In this document: positions 1 through 5,320 of the stretch, piece after piece | Layout: each line of letters opens with the position of its first letter | Numbering within the stretch: position 1 is the stretch's first letter | Position numbers and translations under genes: made by a program | Origin: CAYGZM01 sp964354365 | GTDB taxonomy: Bacteria; Planctomycetota; Phycisphaerae; Sedimentisphaerales; Anaerobacaceae | Direction of reading: 5' to 3' | NCBI GenBank assembly: GCA_964354365.1 | Contig: CAYGZM010000222.1 | Span: 1 to 5,320 of the forward strand | DNA length: 5,320 nucleotides | Notes under the pieces: generated by a model | Database searches by the model: none | What the model saw: the letters and a program-made list of their open reading frames with translations, nothing else | Told to the model about the DNA's origin: nothing

Positions 1-20
1 AGAGATTTTCTTCAACAATA

Positions 21-51
21 TAGGTCTAACCTGCAATTTTGCAGAACTCAT
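21..51 (+). repeat. Palindrome-centred dispersed repeat, copy A
   Basis: The core CTGCAATTTTGCAG (31-44) is a near-palindrome with 6-bp arms around TT. Bases 29-51 are identical to 3268-3290, a 23-bp match that stops sharply on both sides. Bases 21-46 match the reverse complement of 3213-3238 with one mismatch (TAGGTCTA here, TAGGCCTA there). A T-rich flank (GATTTTCTTC, from position 4) also loosely resembles the flank of that inverted copy, so the repeat may extend to about position 4 or beyond the window edge. It lies just upstream of the membrane protein gene. It may be the right end of a MITE-like element like the one at 3208-3290, or a regulatory site. Confidence 0.75.
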
Positions 52-57
52 TAGAAT
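52..57 (+). promoter_or_regulatory. Possible -10 hexamer TAGAAT for the membrane protein/hydrolase pair
   Basis: TAGAAT begins 8 bp after the palindrome of repeat copy A and 27 bp before the ATG at 79, which would leave a very short leader still containing the AGGAG ribosome binding site. The matching place after copy C holds TATAGT (3292-3297). No recognisable -35 hexamer lies at the standard distance; that position falls inside the repeat (around 29-34). The call rests on position and a weak consensus match only. Confidence 0.2.
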
Positions 58-78
58 AAGGATTTAGGAGACGAATAG

Positions 79-765
79 ATGGATTGCTTTACGATTCTGG
101 CACAGGCTACTGGGAGCGCAAGCTCAGGCACAGGCGGCTCGGCGACTATGCAAATCGCCAATTTCTGGGAGCACGTTACCTCGCTCGGACAGCTTGAAGC
201 ATTTATGTTTATATCTTTTGGGGTGGTTTGGCTTTTCTACGGCTGGCGAGTCTTCAAGGTATTGGTTGTTATCAGCTTCGCACTTTTGGGGCTGGCCCTG
301 GGAATGGCGGCAAGCAGAGTGATCCAGGGCCTCAACAACCAGTTCATCGGAGGGATAGTCGGAATGTTGACGCTGGCGATTCTCTCTATTCCGCTGATGC
401 GATGGGCGGTCAGCCTGTTGGGGGCCTTTGCGGGGGCGATATTCACGGCGGGAATATGGTATGCCTGCGGGCTCAACGAAAAGTACATTCTGGCCGGCGC
501 CCTGATTGGAATGGTTGGAGGCGGGATGATCTCGTTCATCGTTTTCAGGATAGCGGTGATATTGTTTACCAGTATGGGCGGCGGCGCACTGGTGCTGACA
601 GGAAGCCTGGCTCTTTTGTACCGGTACAGCTCGGAAAAAGTGCAGATAGAACAATTAGTGACCGGCGAGAAATGGGTCCTGCCGGTCGCCCTGATGGTGC
701 CGATGCTGATCGGCCTTGTCGCCCAGCACAGGTTCGTAAAAGGCTCCAAAGAATGGGAGATCTGA
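79..765 (+). CDS. Seven-helix membrane protein of unknown function
   Basis: This 228-residue protein is dominated by hydrophobic segments. About seven membrane helices can be placed by eye, near residues 38-56, 60-77, 89-106, 109-128, 136-155, 157-181 and 199-216. The first 37 residues are polar and rich in Ser, Gly and Thr; the C-terminus ends in a short charged tail. The Gly-rich, loosely repeated helices recall the DUF4203/TMEM198-like seven-helix proteins, but this is an impression of architecture and no diagnostic motif was confirmed. There are no obvious catalytic or ligand-binding residues. The ATG at 79 is chosen because AGGAG (66-70) lies 8 bp upstream. The hydrolase gene follows 34 bp after the stop, so the two are probably co-transcribed. 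A transport, channel or scaffolding role is possible but cannot be assigned. Confidence 0.85.
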   Translation: MDCFTILAQATGSASSGTGGSATMQIANFWEHVTSLGQLEAFMFISFGVVWLFYGWRVFKVLVVISFALLGLALGMAASRVIQGLNNQFIGGIVGMLTLAILSIPLMRWAVSLLGAFAGAIFTAGIWYACGLNEKYILAGALIGMVGGGMISFIVFRIAVILFTSMGGGALVLTGSLALLYRYSSEKVQIEQLVTGEKWVLPVALMVPMLIGLVAQHRFVKGSKEWEI

Positions 766-775
766 GCTTCGGCTC
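764..775 (+). other. Small cUUCGg tetraloop hairpin at the stop codon
   Basis: GAGC-TTCG-GCTC forms a 4-bp stem closed by a C-G pair around a UUCG loop, an unusually stable RNA tetraloop. It overlaps the last two bases of the TGA stop of the membrane protein gene and lies 24 bp before the hydrolase start. The following TCTCTTGAATT is not a clean U-tract, so it is a weak terminator at best. It could act as an mRNA-processing or 3'-end stability element between two co-transcribed genes, or be fortuitous. Confidence 0.3.
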
Positions 776-799
776 TCTTGAATTGTAAGGGGCAAACCG

Positions 800-1777
800 A
801 TGAGAGTGAAACTATGTTTGTGTGCGGTTGTTCTCATAGTCTGTTTCGTGTCGGGCTGCGAGGCATTCAGAAAGGAGCCCGCGCCTTTGGATGGAGAGCA
901 CAAAGCGAAGCTTAACGGTCTGGAGCTTTGGTACAAGGTGTCGGGCAAAGGACCCGTGTGCATCTTTCCGACGGCCGGCTGGGGGCCGAGCAGCGATATC
1001 TACATCGCCTCGATGAAGCCCCTGGAGGAGCAGTTCACAATTGTCTATCTCGATACCCGCGGCACCGGCCGATCTGAGCGTCCCAAGACCTTCAAAGAAT
1101 ATACCTCGAAACATTTTGCCGATGATATTGACGCCTTGCGATGCCATTTGGGGCTAAATAAAATCTGGGTACTTGGACACTCATGCGGCGGCATGATCGC
1201 TTTACATTACGCATTGGCCTATCCGAATCGGACAGAAGGATTACTAATTCTGGATTCATTTGCGGCCGACGACGAGTTCAGCAAGAAGGAGTTTGAGGCT
1301 CGCTGGGAGGCGCTAAAGGAACATCCGCCTTTTCGACCCATTGTAGAGGCATTGACGGATGTATCATGGTGTGATCAGACTGAGGCCCAATTCATGGACC
1401 CCAAGGGAATGCCTCTGTATTTCTCCACAATGGATGCTTATGAGAAAGCCTATGCAGCATTCAAAACGGCATGGGATTCCACCACGCTTTCGTATGATGC
1501 GCTCAAGGGCACCTGTACAAGCAGCAGTCTGGACTTCAGCCTGGTAGATCATCTGGGCCAGATAAAATGCCCGACGCTTGTGGTCGTGGGCACCAATGAT
1601 TATATCTGTTCGCTGAGAGAGGCTCAACGCCTTCATCTGGGCCTGCCCAATTCCAAGCTGGTGGTGATCGAGAAGGCGGGGCATTTCCCCTGGATAGAGC
1701 AACCGGAGGAGTTCTTCTTCTGGGTTCGCAGATTCCTGCCTGCGATGGGGTATTCGGCGGAAGCCGCAAGCAAATAA
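800..1777 (+). CDS. Lipoprotein alpha/beta-fold hydrolase (proline iminopeptidase-like)
   Basis: This 325-residue enzyme has the alpha/beta-hydrolase fold. The N-terminus is a lipoprotein signal: a hydrophobic stretch at residues 4-17, then the lipobox VSGC with lipidated Cys20. The mature protein should therefore be membrane-anchored on the outer face of a membrane. Fold landmarks in order are an oxyanion-loop region (PTAGWG, 57-62), the strand and turn YLDTRGTGRS (83-92), the nucleophile elbow GHSCG with Ser128, a helical cap at about 155-240, the acid Asp267 in VGTNDY, and His295 in AGHFPW, giving a full Ser-Asp-His triad. The DTRGTGRS turn resembles peptidase family S33 (proline iminopeptidase) and related esterases; the substrate cannot be read from sequence. 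The ATG at 800 has AAGGGG (787-792) 7 bp upstream. The gene ends with tandem stops, TAA then TAG. It is likely the second gene of an operon with the membrane protein. Confidence 0.92.
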   Translation: MRVKLCLCAVVLIVCFVSGCEAFRKEPAPLDGEHKAKLNGLELWYKVSGKGPVCIFPTAGWGPSSDIYIASMKPLEEQFTIVYLDTRGTGRSERPKTFKEYTSKHFADDIDALRCHLGLNKIWVLGHSCGGMIALHYALAYPNRTEGLLILDSFAADDEFSKKEFEARWEALKEHPPFRPIVEALTDVSWCDQTEAQFMDPKGMPLYFSTMDAYEKAYAAFKTAWDSTTLSYDALKGTCTSSSLDFSLVDHLGQIKCPTLVVVGTNDYICSLREAQRLHLGLPNSKLVVIEKAGHFPWIEQPEEFFFWVRRFLPAMGYSAEAASK

Positions 1778-1793
1778 TAGGTCTGCAGACTCA
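1778..1793 (+). repeat. Possible internally deleted remnant of the dispersed repeat
   Basis: TAGGTCTGCAGACTCA directly follows the TAA stop of the hydrolase. It reads like the two flanks of repeat copy A joined without the centre: TAGGTCT (as 21-27), then GCAG-ACTCA (as GCAGAACTCA, 41-50, minus one A). It also contains the perfect palindrome GTCTGCAGAC (1781-1790). The match is short and may be chance. The rest of the 97-bp convergent gap (1794-1874) shows no convincing terminator. Confidence 0.2.
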
Positions 1794-1874
1794 AATTGTG
1801 GCGAATACCCTTCCGGAAGAAACGCCTGACACAAGCGATGGCTCGCCCTTGCCGTTTGGGCAGCGCCCACTGCT

Positions 1875-3098
1875 CTATCCGGCCTTGATGTCGTAACACA
1901 TCAGGGCGTCACCGTGGCGGATGTAGAGGCGCCCGTCGCAGACAGCCGGATGCCCCCAATGCTCGTTCGTGCCCTTGGTTATCTTGAACGAGCTGACCAT
2001 TTCGTAGGCCGTGGGGTTTATCTTGATAAGTCCGACCGTACCGTTCTCGCCGTAGCCGTAGAGCATGCCATCGACGTAGATGACCGAGCCTTTGCCGACG
2101 AGCTTATCGGTGAACTTGACCTTCCCGGTGGCCAGCTCGAGACATATCCACTGACCTTTGGTGCTTGCGCCGTGGATGTTGCCGTCCACCAGGACGACGC
2201 CGCCGTGATGCACATCCAGTGTCGGCTCCGACCATTTTTTGGTCGAGCTCGTTCCGTCGGGCGACAGCTCAAACATGTGGCCGCCGTGGTTGTAGCCGTT
2301 GGTGACGTACATGCGGCCATTTTCGTAGGCCGGGGTGACGGCGCTTATGTCGTAGCTGACCTTATTAGGATGCTGCCAATAGACTTTACCGGTGTTTATA
2401 TCGACCCCGACGATCGAGGCTTCAACCATAGTGAGAATAAGCCGGTTGGGGCCTCTGTCTATGACGGCGGGGGAACAATATGCGGAGCGTTCGCTCAGGC
2501 CCTTGGTCGTCCAGATTGTCTCGCCGGTCGTCTTTTTCAGGGCGACGACGGTGGCATCTTTGCCGCCGGGCGTACATAAGACCTTCTCGCCGTCGATCAG
2601 GACGGACTCGGCGACGCCCCACTGAATGTTCTTGCCCTGGAATTCCTGCAGGGTATCTCTGTGCCAGATATGTTCGCCGGTCTTGGCGTTGTGGCAGGCG
2701 ATGCGGCCCTGACCGCTCATTAGATAAAGCCGGTCGCCGTCGATTGTCGGCGTGGTTCGAGTGCCGGGCTTGTCGCCCGTCCATTCGGGTCCGTAATTGA
2801 CCTTCCATTTTAGGTTGCCTTTCAGGTCAAAGGCGAAGAGCAGGCCGTCTTTGCCTGCCATGCCGGTGGTATAGACGATGCCATCGGCGACAGCGACGGA
2901 GGCATAACCTTTTCCCAGACCCTCAAAGGACCACAATTCCTTTGGGCCTTCTGCGGGCCATTTCTTCATTAAGCCGGTCTCGGGCGATTGGCCATCCCGC
3001 GTGGGGCCGCGGAACTGGGGCCAATCTACGGCGTAAAGGGTCGAGCTGGCCCATAAGACAACCGACGCAACGATACTGATTTTCCTGAGATGATTCAT
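1875..3098 (-). CDS. Exported PQQ-like beta-propeller repeat protein
   Basis: This 407-residue protein belongs to the PQQ-binding-like propeller superfamily, also seen in BamB and quinoprotein dehydrogenases. Residues 1-23 form a Sec signal peptide with probable cleavage after LYA. The mature N-terminus carries WPQFRGP (26-32), typical of secreted planctomycete propeller proteins. Seven to eight blades are visible as recurring strand units of the type 'ALdxxTGexxWxxx', near residues 85-100, 133-148, 185-200, 229-244, 275-289, 317-331, 355-371 and 391-406; clear examples are NAKTGEHIWHRD and KKTTGETIWTT. No dehydrogenase domain or cytochrome c motif is present, so an enzymatic or cofactor-binding role is not supported; a periplasmic or extracellular structural or binding role is more likely. 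The start is supported by AAAGGAAAGG just upstream on the minus strand (about 3104-3113). The gene converges with the hydrolase and diverges from the glycoside hydrolase. Confidence 0.93.
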   Translation of the reverse strand: MNHLRKISIVASVVLWASSTLYAVDWPQFRGPTRDGQSPETGLMKKWPAEGPKELWSFEGLGKGYASVAVADGIVYTTGMAGKDGLLFAFDLKGNLKWKVNYGPEWTGDKPGTRTTPTIDGDRLYLMSGQGRIACHNAKTGEHIWHRDTLQEFQGKNIQWGVAESVLIDGEKVLCTPGGKDATVVALKKTTGETIWTTKGLSERSAYCSPAVIDRGPNRLILTMVEASIVGVDINTGKVYWQHPNKVSYDISAVTPAYENGRMYVTNGYNHGGHMFELSPDGTSSTKKWSEPTLDVHHGGVVLVDGNIHGASTKGQWICLELATGKVKFTDKLVGKGSVIYVDGMLYGYGENGTVGLIKINPTAYEMVSSFKITKGTNEHWGHPAVCDGRLYIRHGDALMCYDIKAG

Positions 3099-3198
3099 TT
3101 TGACCTTTCCTTTCGTTCTTTTATCAATTACAAAGTCTCTTGACCGTCATCCAAACAGGATACCTGATCCGGCCGTCGGATGCAACCGGATTGTTGGG

Positions 3199-3207
3199 GT
3201 ATAGTTA
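3199..3207 (+). repeat. Left 9-bp direct repeat GTATAGTTA (possible target-site duplication)
   Basis: GTATAGTTA occurs here and again at 3291-3299, bracketing the inverted repeat pair. The right copy starts at the very base where the 23-bp identity between repeat copies A and C ends, which fits a duplicated insertion target. Confidence 0.5.
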
Positions 3208-3212
3208 AAGGC

Positions 3213-3238
3213 TTCTGCAAAATTGCAGGTTAGGCCTA
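3213..3238 (-). repeat. Palindrome-centred dispersed repeat, copy B (inverted)
   Basis: Read on the minus strand, this copy matches copy A (21-46) at 25 of 26 positions. It holds the core near-palindrome at 3215-3228 and the TAGGCCTA motif at 3231-3238. It lies 114 bp upstream of the propeller gene start and points toward that gene, so its orientation agrees with that of the gene, as for the other two copies. Confidence 0.75.
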
Positions 3239-3267
3239 CTTAGAAAAGAAAAAATCGTTCGTTGATT

Positions 3268-3290
3268 ACCTGCAATTTTGCAGAACTCAT
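3268..3290 (+). repeat. Palindrome-centred dispersed repeat, copy C
   Basis: The 23 bp are identical to 29-51, with the core near-palindrome at 3270-3283 and the same tail GAACTCAT. The palindrome ends 34 nt before the glycoside hydrolase ATG, exactly the spacing of copy A from its gene. With copy B it forms an 18-bp perfect inverted repeat. Confidence 0.8.
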
Positions 3291-3299
3291 GTATAGTTA
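3291..3299 (+). repeat. Right 9-bp direct repeat GTATAGTTA (possible target-site duplication and -10 box)
   Basis: This is the second copy of the 9-mer at 3199-3207. It contains TATAGT (3292-3297), which resembles a -10 hexamer and lies 26 bp before the glycoside hydrolase ATG. If the intervening segment inserted here, it would have duplicated this box and changed whatever lay upstream of it. Confidence 0.45.
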
Positions 3300-3317
3300 T
3301 GCCATCGAGGATTAAAA

Positions 3318-5320
3318 ATGAAAAAGCGTAGTCCGTTGCTTGTGTCTTTGGTCGCGGTGTGCGTCACGTCTGCCGGGCCGTTTGCAGAAATAGCGTGGGG
3401 CCGGCAAGCCGCTCAAGAACAACCCGGTAATCGCAACTCAGAGAAAGATTTGTGGCGGTCGATGCAGCAGATAGCGAGGGATGTGCCTGCCCCTGCTGCG
3501 GACCATCCGGGCAATGTGTTTCTGGTCGGCGAAGAGGTGAATGTCAAACCGCCCGAGGGTCTGTCATCAGAAGCGGTTCGCTGGCAGGCGCTGGATGACC
3601 GGGGGAACGTTGTCGGAGAAGGAGCGTTTGAGAAGGACAATCGAATTGCGAAAATCGGCAACCGTGGAATCGGCTGGTACCGGATCGAGTTTATGAATGC
3701 CAACGGCAAGGTTGTCGGCTGGACTACCGCTGCGGTCCTTGCGAGACTTGCTGAGCCGACGCCGCAGGATTCGCCGGTATGCGTCGATTCGGCAACATCG
3801 TGGTTTGCGCCCGGCGATGCGGCTCGACAGGAGCGATTCGCGCAGTTGGCTGCGCTGGCGGGCGTGAACTGGATTCGCGACCGGATGAGCTGGGGCGGGA
3901 TGCAAACCGGCCCGGACGACCTCGCGCGGAATACCTCGTATGACACAGCGGCGTCAATCCAGGCAAAGTATGGGCTGAAAGTCCTTCAGGTATTCCACGA
4001 CAGTCCCGGCTGGGCGGTGGATAAGCAGCTTGACGCGCAGGCCGGCGCCAGCCGGTTCACAAGGGACCTGCGAGTTCTGTACAAATTCTGCAAGGCTATG
4101 GCGGAGCGGTACAAGGGACGAGTGCTCGCCTGGGAGCCGTGGAACGAGGCAAATATCGACGCCTTCGGCGGCCATACCATCGACGAGATGTGCTCGCATC
4201 AAAAGGCCGCGTATCTGGGCTTCAAGGCGGGCGACCCGAATTTGACGGTATGCTGGAACGTGTATGCCGGGGCCGGGACGGCTCTGCATACGCAGGGCGT
4301 GCTCGAAAACGAGAGCTGGCCATATTTTGAAACGTACAACGTTCACTCATACAGCAAACCCGGGGATTACATCGGGCAATTTGCTCCGGCGCGGGAGGCG
4401 GCGTGCGGAAGGCCGATATGGATTAGCGAATGTGGAATCGGCCTGCCGTGGAAGACCGACCGGCCGTGGAGCGAGCTGTCAGGCGAGGACGAAGTCAGGC
4501 AGGCGGAGTTTATTGCGAGGTCATACACCAGCAGTCTGTTCGCCGGAGTGAACCGGCACTTTTTCTTCATTCTCGGCAATTACGCCGAGAGGGAGATTCA
4601 GTTCGGGCTGCTGCGGAACGACCAGACCCCCCGGCCCGGCTATGTGGCCCTGGCGGCGGCCGGGCGTTTTCTGGCGGGGGCAAGGCCCCTGGGACGATGG
4701 CTGCCCGCGGACAATCCGTCGGTGCGCGTCTATGCGTTCGATTCCCGGCCTGACGGAAAGAAACGCGATGTGCTCGTAGTCTGGGCGGAGAAGCCAGCGA
4801 AATGGGCGCTGCCCGAGAAGCTTTCTGTTGAGGCCGTTTATGATTATCTGGGCCGCCCGCTCAACAAGGGCAATGCCGAGGATGTGGATTCGGCGGCTGT
4901 GTTTGTTGTTCTTGCCGAGGGCGAGGCTCGGAAGCTTGCGCTGGAAGCTCCACTTCATTCTTCGCCGTTTCGCGGCGGCAATCCTTCGCCGGTCGTGCTG
5001 CAGCTTCAAATGCCGCAGAGTGCAACGAATCTCGATAAGCAGGCCCACGCGGTTGATCTGAACGACAACGTGGACCCGGCTGTCTTTGTGTATAACTTCA
5101 GTGACGCACGGGCCAGCGGGGTAATTAGCGTGGAGCACGCACCGCAAGGATGGAACATAGCGCCCCGGCAGGTGGAAGTTTCGCTCGAGCCGATGGATCG
5201 CATGCGCCTGCCGATTCGCCTGAGCGTACAGACTGGCGCAGAAGATGTATCAACGGACGGCTGGATCAAGCTGCGAGGGGACTTCTCCAACGCCGGACAT
5301 GCAGTATTAGCGTTTCGACT
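3318..5320 (+). CDS. Exported clan GH-A-type glycoside hydrolase (partial, 3' end beyond window)
   Basis: The frame stays open from this ATG to the window edge (667 complete codons), so the C-terminus is missing. GAGG (3307-3310) lies 7 bp before the ATG. Residues 1 to about 28 look like a Sec signal peptide (MKKR, then a hydrophobic core). Residues 63-145 resemble an Ig-like beta-sandwich ending before the catalytic part. A TIM barrel spans about 150-460: GVNWIRDRMSW (182-192), LKVLQVFHDSPGWA (220-233), the acid/base motif EPWNEAN with Glu277 after Asn276, HSY at 343-345, the nucleophile motif WISECG with Glu371, and the late-strand motif FFFILGNY. The Asn-Glu plus second-Glu pattern is that of retaining clan A hydrolases; GH39-like families are the closest impression, but family and substrate are not assigned. 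A beta domain follows (about 480-550), then a probable Ig/NEW3-like domain (about 570-667). It likely cleaves polysaccharide or glycoconjugate outside the cytoplasm. Confidence 0.9.
   Translation, partial: MKKRSPLLVSLVAVCVTSAGPFAEIAWGRQAAQEQPGNRNSEKDLWRSMQQIARDVPAPAADHPGNVFLVGEEVNVKPPEGLSSEAVRWQALDDRGNVVGEGAFEKDNRIAKIGNRGIGWYRIEFMNANGKVVGWTTAAVLARLAEPTPQDSPVCVDSATSWFAPGDAARQERFAQLAALAGVNWIRDRMSWGGMQTGPDDLARNTSYDTAASIQAKYGLKVLQVFHDSPGWAVDKQLDAQAGASRFTRDLRVLYKFCKAMAERYKGRVLAWEPWNEANIDAFGGHTIDEMCSHQKAAYLGFKAGDPNLTVCWNVYAGAGTALHTQGVLENESWPYFETYNVHSYSKPGDYIGQFAPAREAACGRPIWISECGIGLPWKTDRPWSELSGEDEVRQAEFIARSYTSSLFAGVNRHFFFILGNYAEREIQFGLLRNDQTPRPGYVALAAAGRFLAGARPLGRWLPADNPSVRVYAFDSRPDGKKRDVLVVWAEKPAKWALPEKLSVEAVYDYLGRPLNKGNAEDVDSAAVFVVLAEGEARKLALEAPLHSSPFRGGNPSPVVLQLQMPQSATNLDKQAHAVDLNDNVDPAVFVYNFSDARASGVISVEHAPQGWNIAPRQVEVSLEPMDRMRLPIRLSVQTGAEDVSTDGWIKLRGDFSNAGHAVLAFR

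Larger units (their letters stand above)
3208..3290. mobile_element. Candidate MITE-like element, 83 bp, non-coding
   Basis: The segment consists of an inverted pair of repeat copies, TTCTGCAAAATTGCAGGT (3213-3230) and its exact reverse complement (3268-3285), separated by a 37-bp A-rich spacer, and is flanked by the 9-bp direct repeat GTATAGTTA. Subterminal inverted repeats, a direct duplication outside them and no open reading frame are the marks of a miniature inverted-repeat element mobilised in trans. Against this, the outermost 5 bp on each side do not pair well (AAAGGC on the left, CTCAT on the right), and no parent transposase is in the window. Transcribed RNA could fold into an 18-bp hairpin. 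A regulatory inverted repeat between divergent promoters is the main alternative. Confidence 0.4.

Noticed and set aside
29..34. -35 box for the promoter at 52-57
   Set aside because: The bases at the expected spacing (ACCTGC/CCTGCA) do not resemble TTGACA; they belong to the repeat, so a standard housekeeping promoter cannot be claimed.
1794..1874. Possible bidirectional terminator between the converging genes
   Set aside because: Only short pairings were found (TTCCGGAA at 1811-1818; GCCC/GGGC at 1845-1861 with a 9-nt loop) and no U-tract follows, so no intrinsic terminator can be supported.
1914..2579. 221-codon open frame on the + strand opposite the propeller gene
   Set aside because: It lies wholly antisense to a well-supported propeller gene, has no ribosome binding site, and its translation shows no coherent domain; it is a shadow of GC-biased codons.
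1875..3098. BamB outer-membrane assembly factor or quinoprotein dehydrogenase
   Set aside because: Only generic propeller blades are visible; the signal peptide has no lipobox as expected for BamB, and there is no dehydrogenase-specific or heme-binding motif. The generic name is kept.
3208..3290. Minimal CRISPR array or tandem repeat
   Set aside because: The two local copies are inverted relative to each other rather than direct, there is only one spacer, and no cas genes are present.
3413..3946. 177-codon open frame on the - strand
   Set aside because: It is antisense to the glycoside hydrolase N-terminal region, with Ser/Arg/Pro-rich composition and no family features; the sense frame has a signal peptide and catalytic motifs.
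4521..5147. 208-codon open frame on the - strand
   Set aside because: It is antisense to the glycoside hydrolase, rich in Arg/His/Gln in a way typical of shadow frames, and has no recognisable domain.

Overview
The window looks like chromosomal DNA from a bacterium of the phylum Planctomycetota, perhaps a Phycisphaerae/Sedimentisphaerales-type lineage. This is an inference from gene content: a secreted PQQ-like beta-propeller protein whose mature end carries the WPQFRGP motif common in planctomycetes, beside a large exported glycoside hydrolase. There is no rRNA or other phylogenetic marker to confirm it.

Layout: a repeat copy sits at the left edge (21-51). It is followed by a probable two-gene operon on the + strand: a seven-helix membrane protein of unknown function (79-765) and, after 34 bp, a lipoprotein alpha/beta hydrolase (800-1777). 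A PQQ-like propeller protein lies on the - strand (1875-3098) and converges on the hydrolase across 97 bp. A 219-bp divergent intergenic region (3099-3317) holds two more copies of the repeat, in opposite orientations. The + strand then carries a clan GH-A-type glycoside hydrolase starting at 3318, which is still open at the right edge. No intergenic gap exceeds 300 bp, and no tRNA, rRNA or CRISPR array was seen.

The genes suggest cell-envelope and extracellular work: carbohydrate cleavage by the glycoside hydrolase, hydrolysis of a small ester or peptide-like substrate by the lipoprotein, and an exported propeller protein of unknown role. Nothing in the window shows that they form one pathway.

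The most unusual structure is non-coding. A short repeat built round the near-palindrome CTGCAATTTTGCAG occurs three times. Two copies share exactly 23 bp and end the same distance (34 nt after the palindrome) before the start codons of the membrane protein and glycoside hydrolase genes. The third is inverted and faces the propeller gene. The inverted pair is bracketed by a perfect 9-bp direct repeat (GTATAGTTA), as expected for a small MITE-like insertion with a target-site duplication. Whether the repeat is a mobile element, a shared promoter/operator, or a mobile element recruited as a regulatory site cannot be settled from one window.
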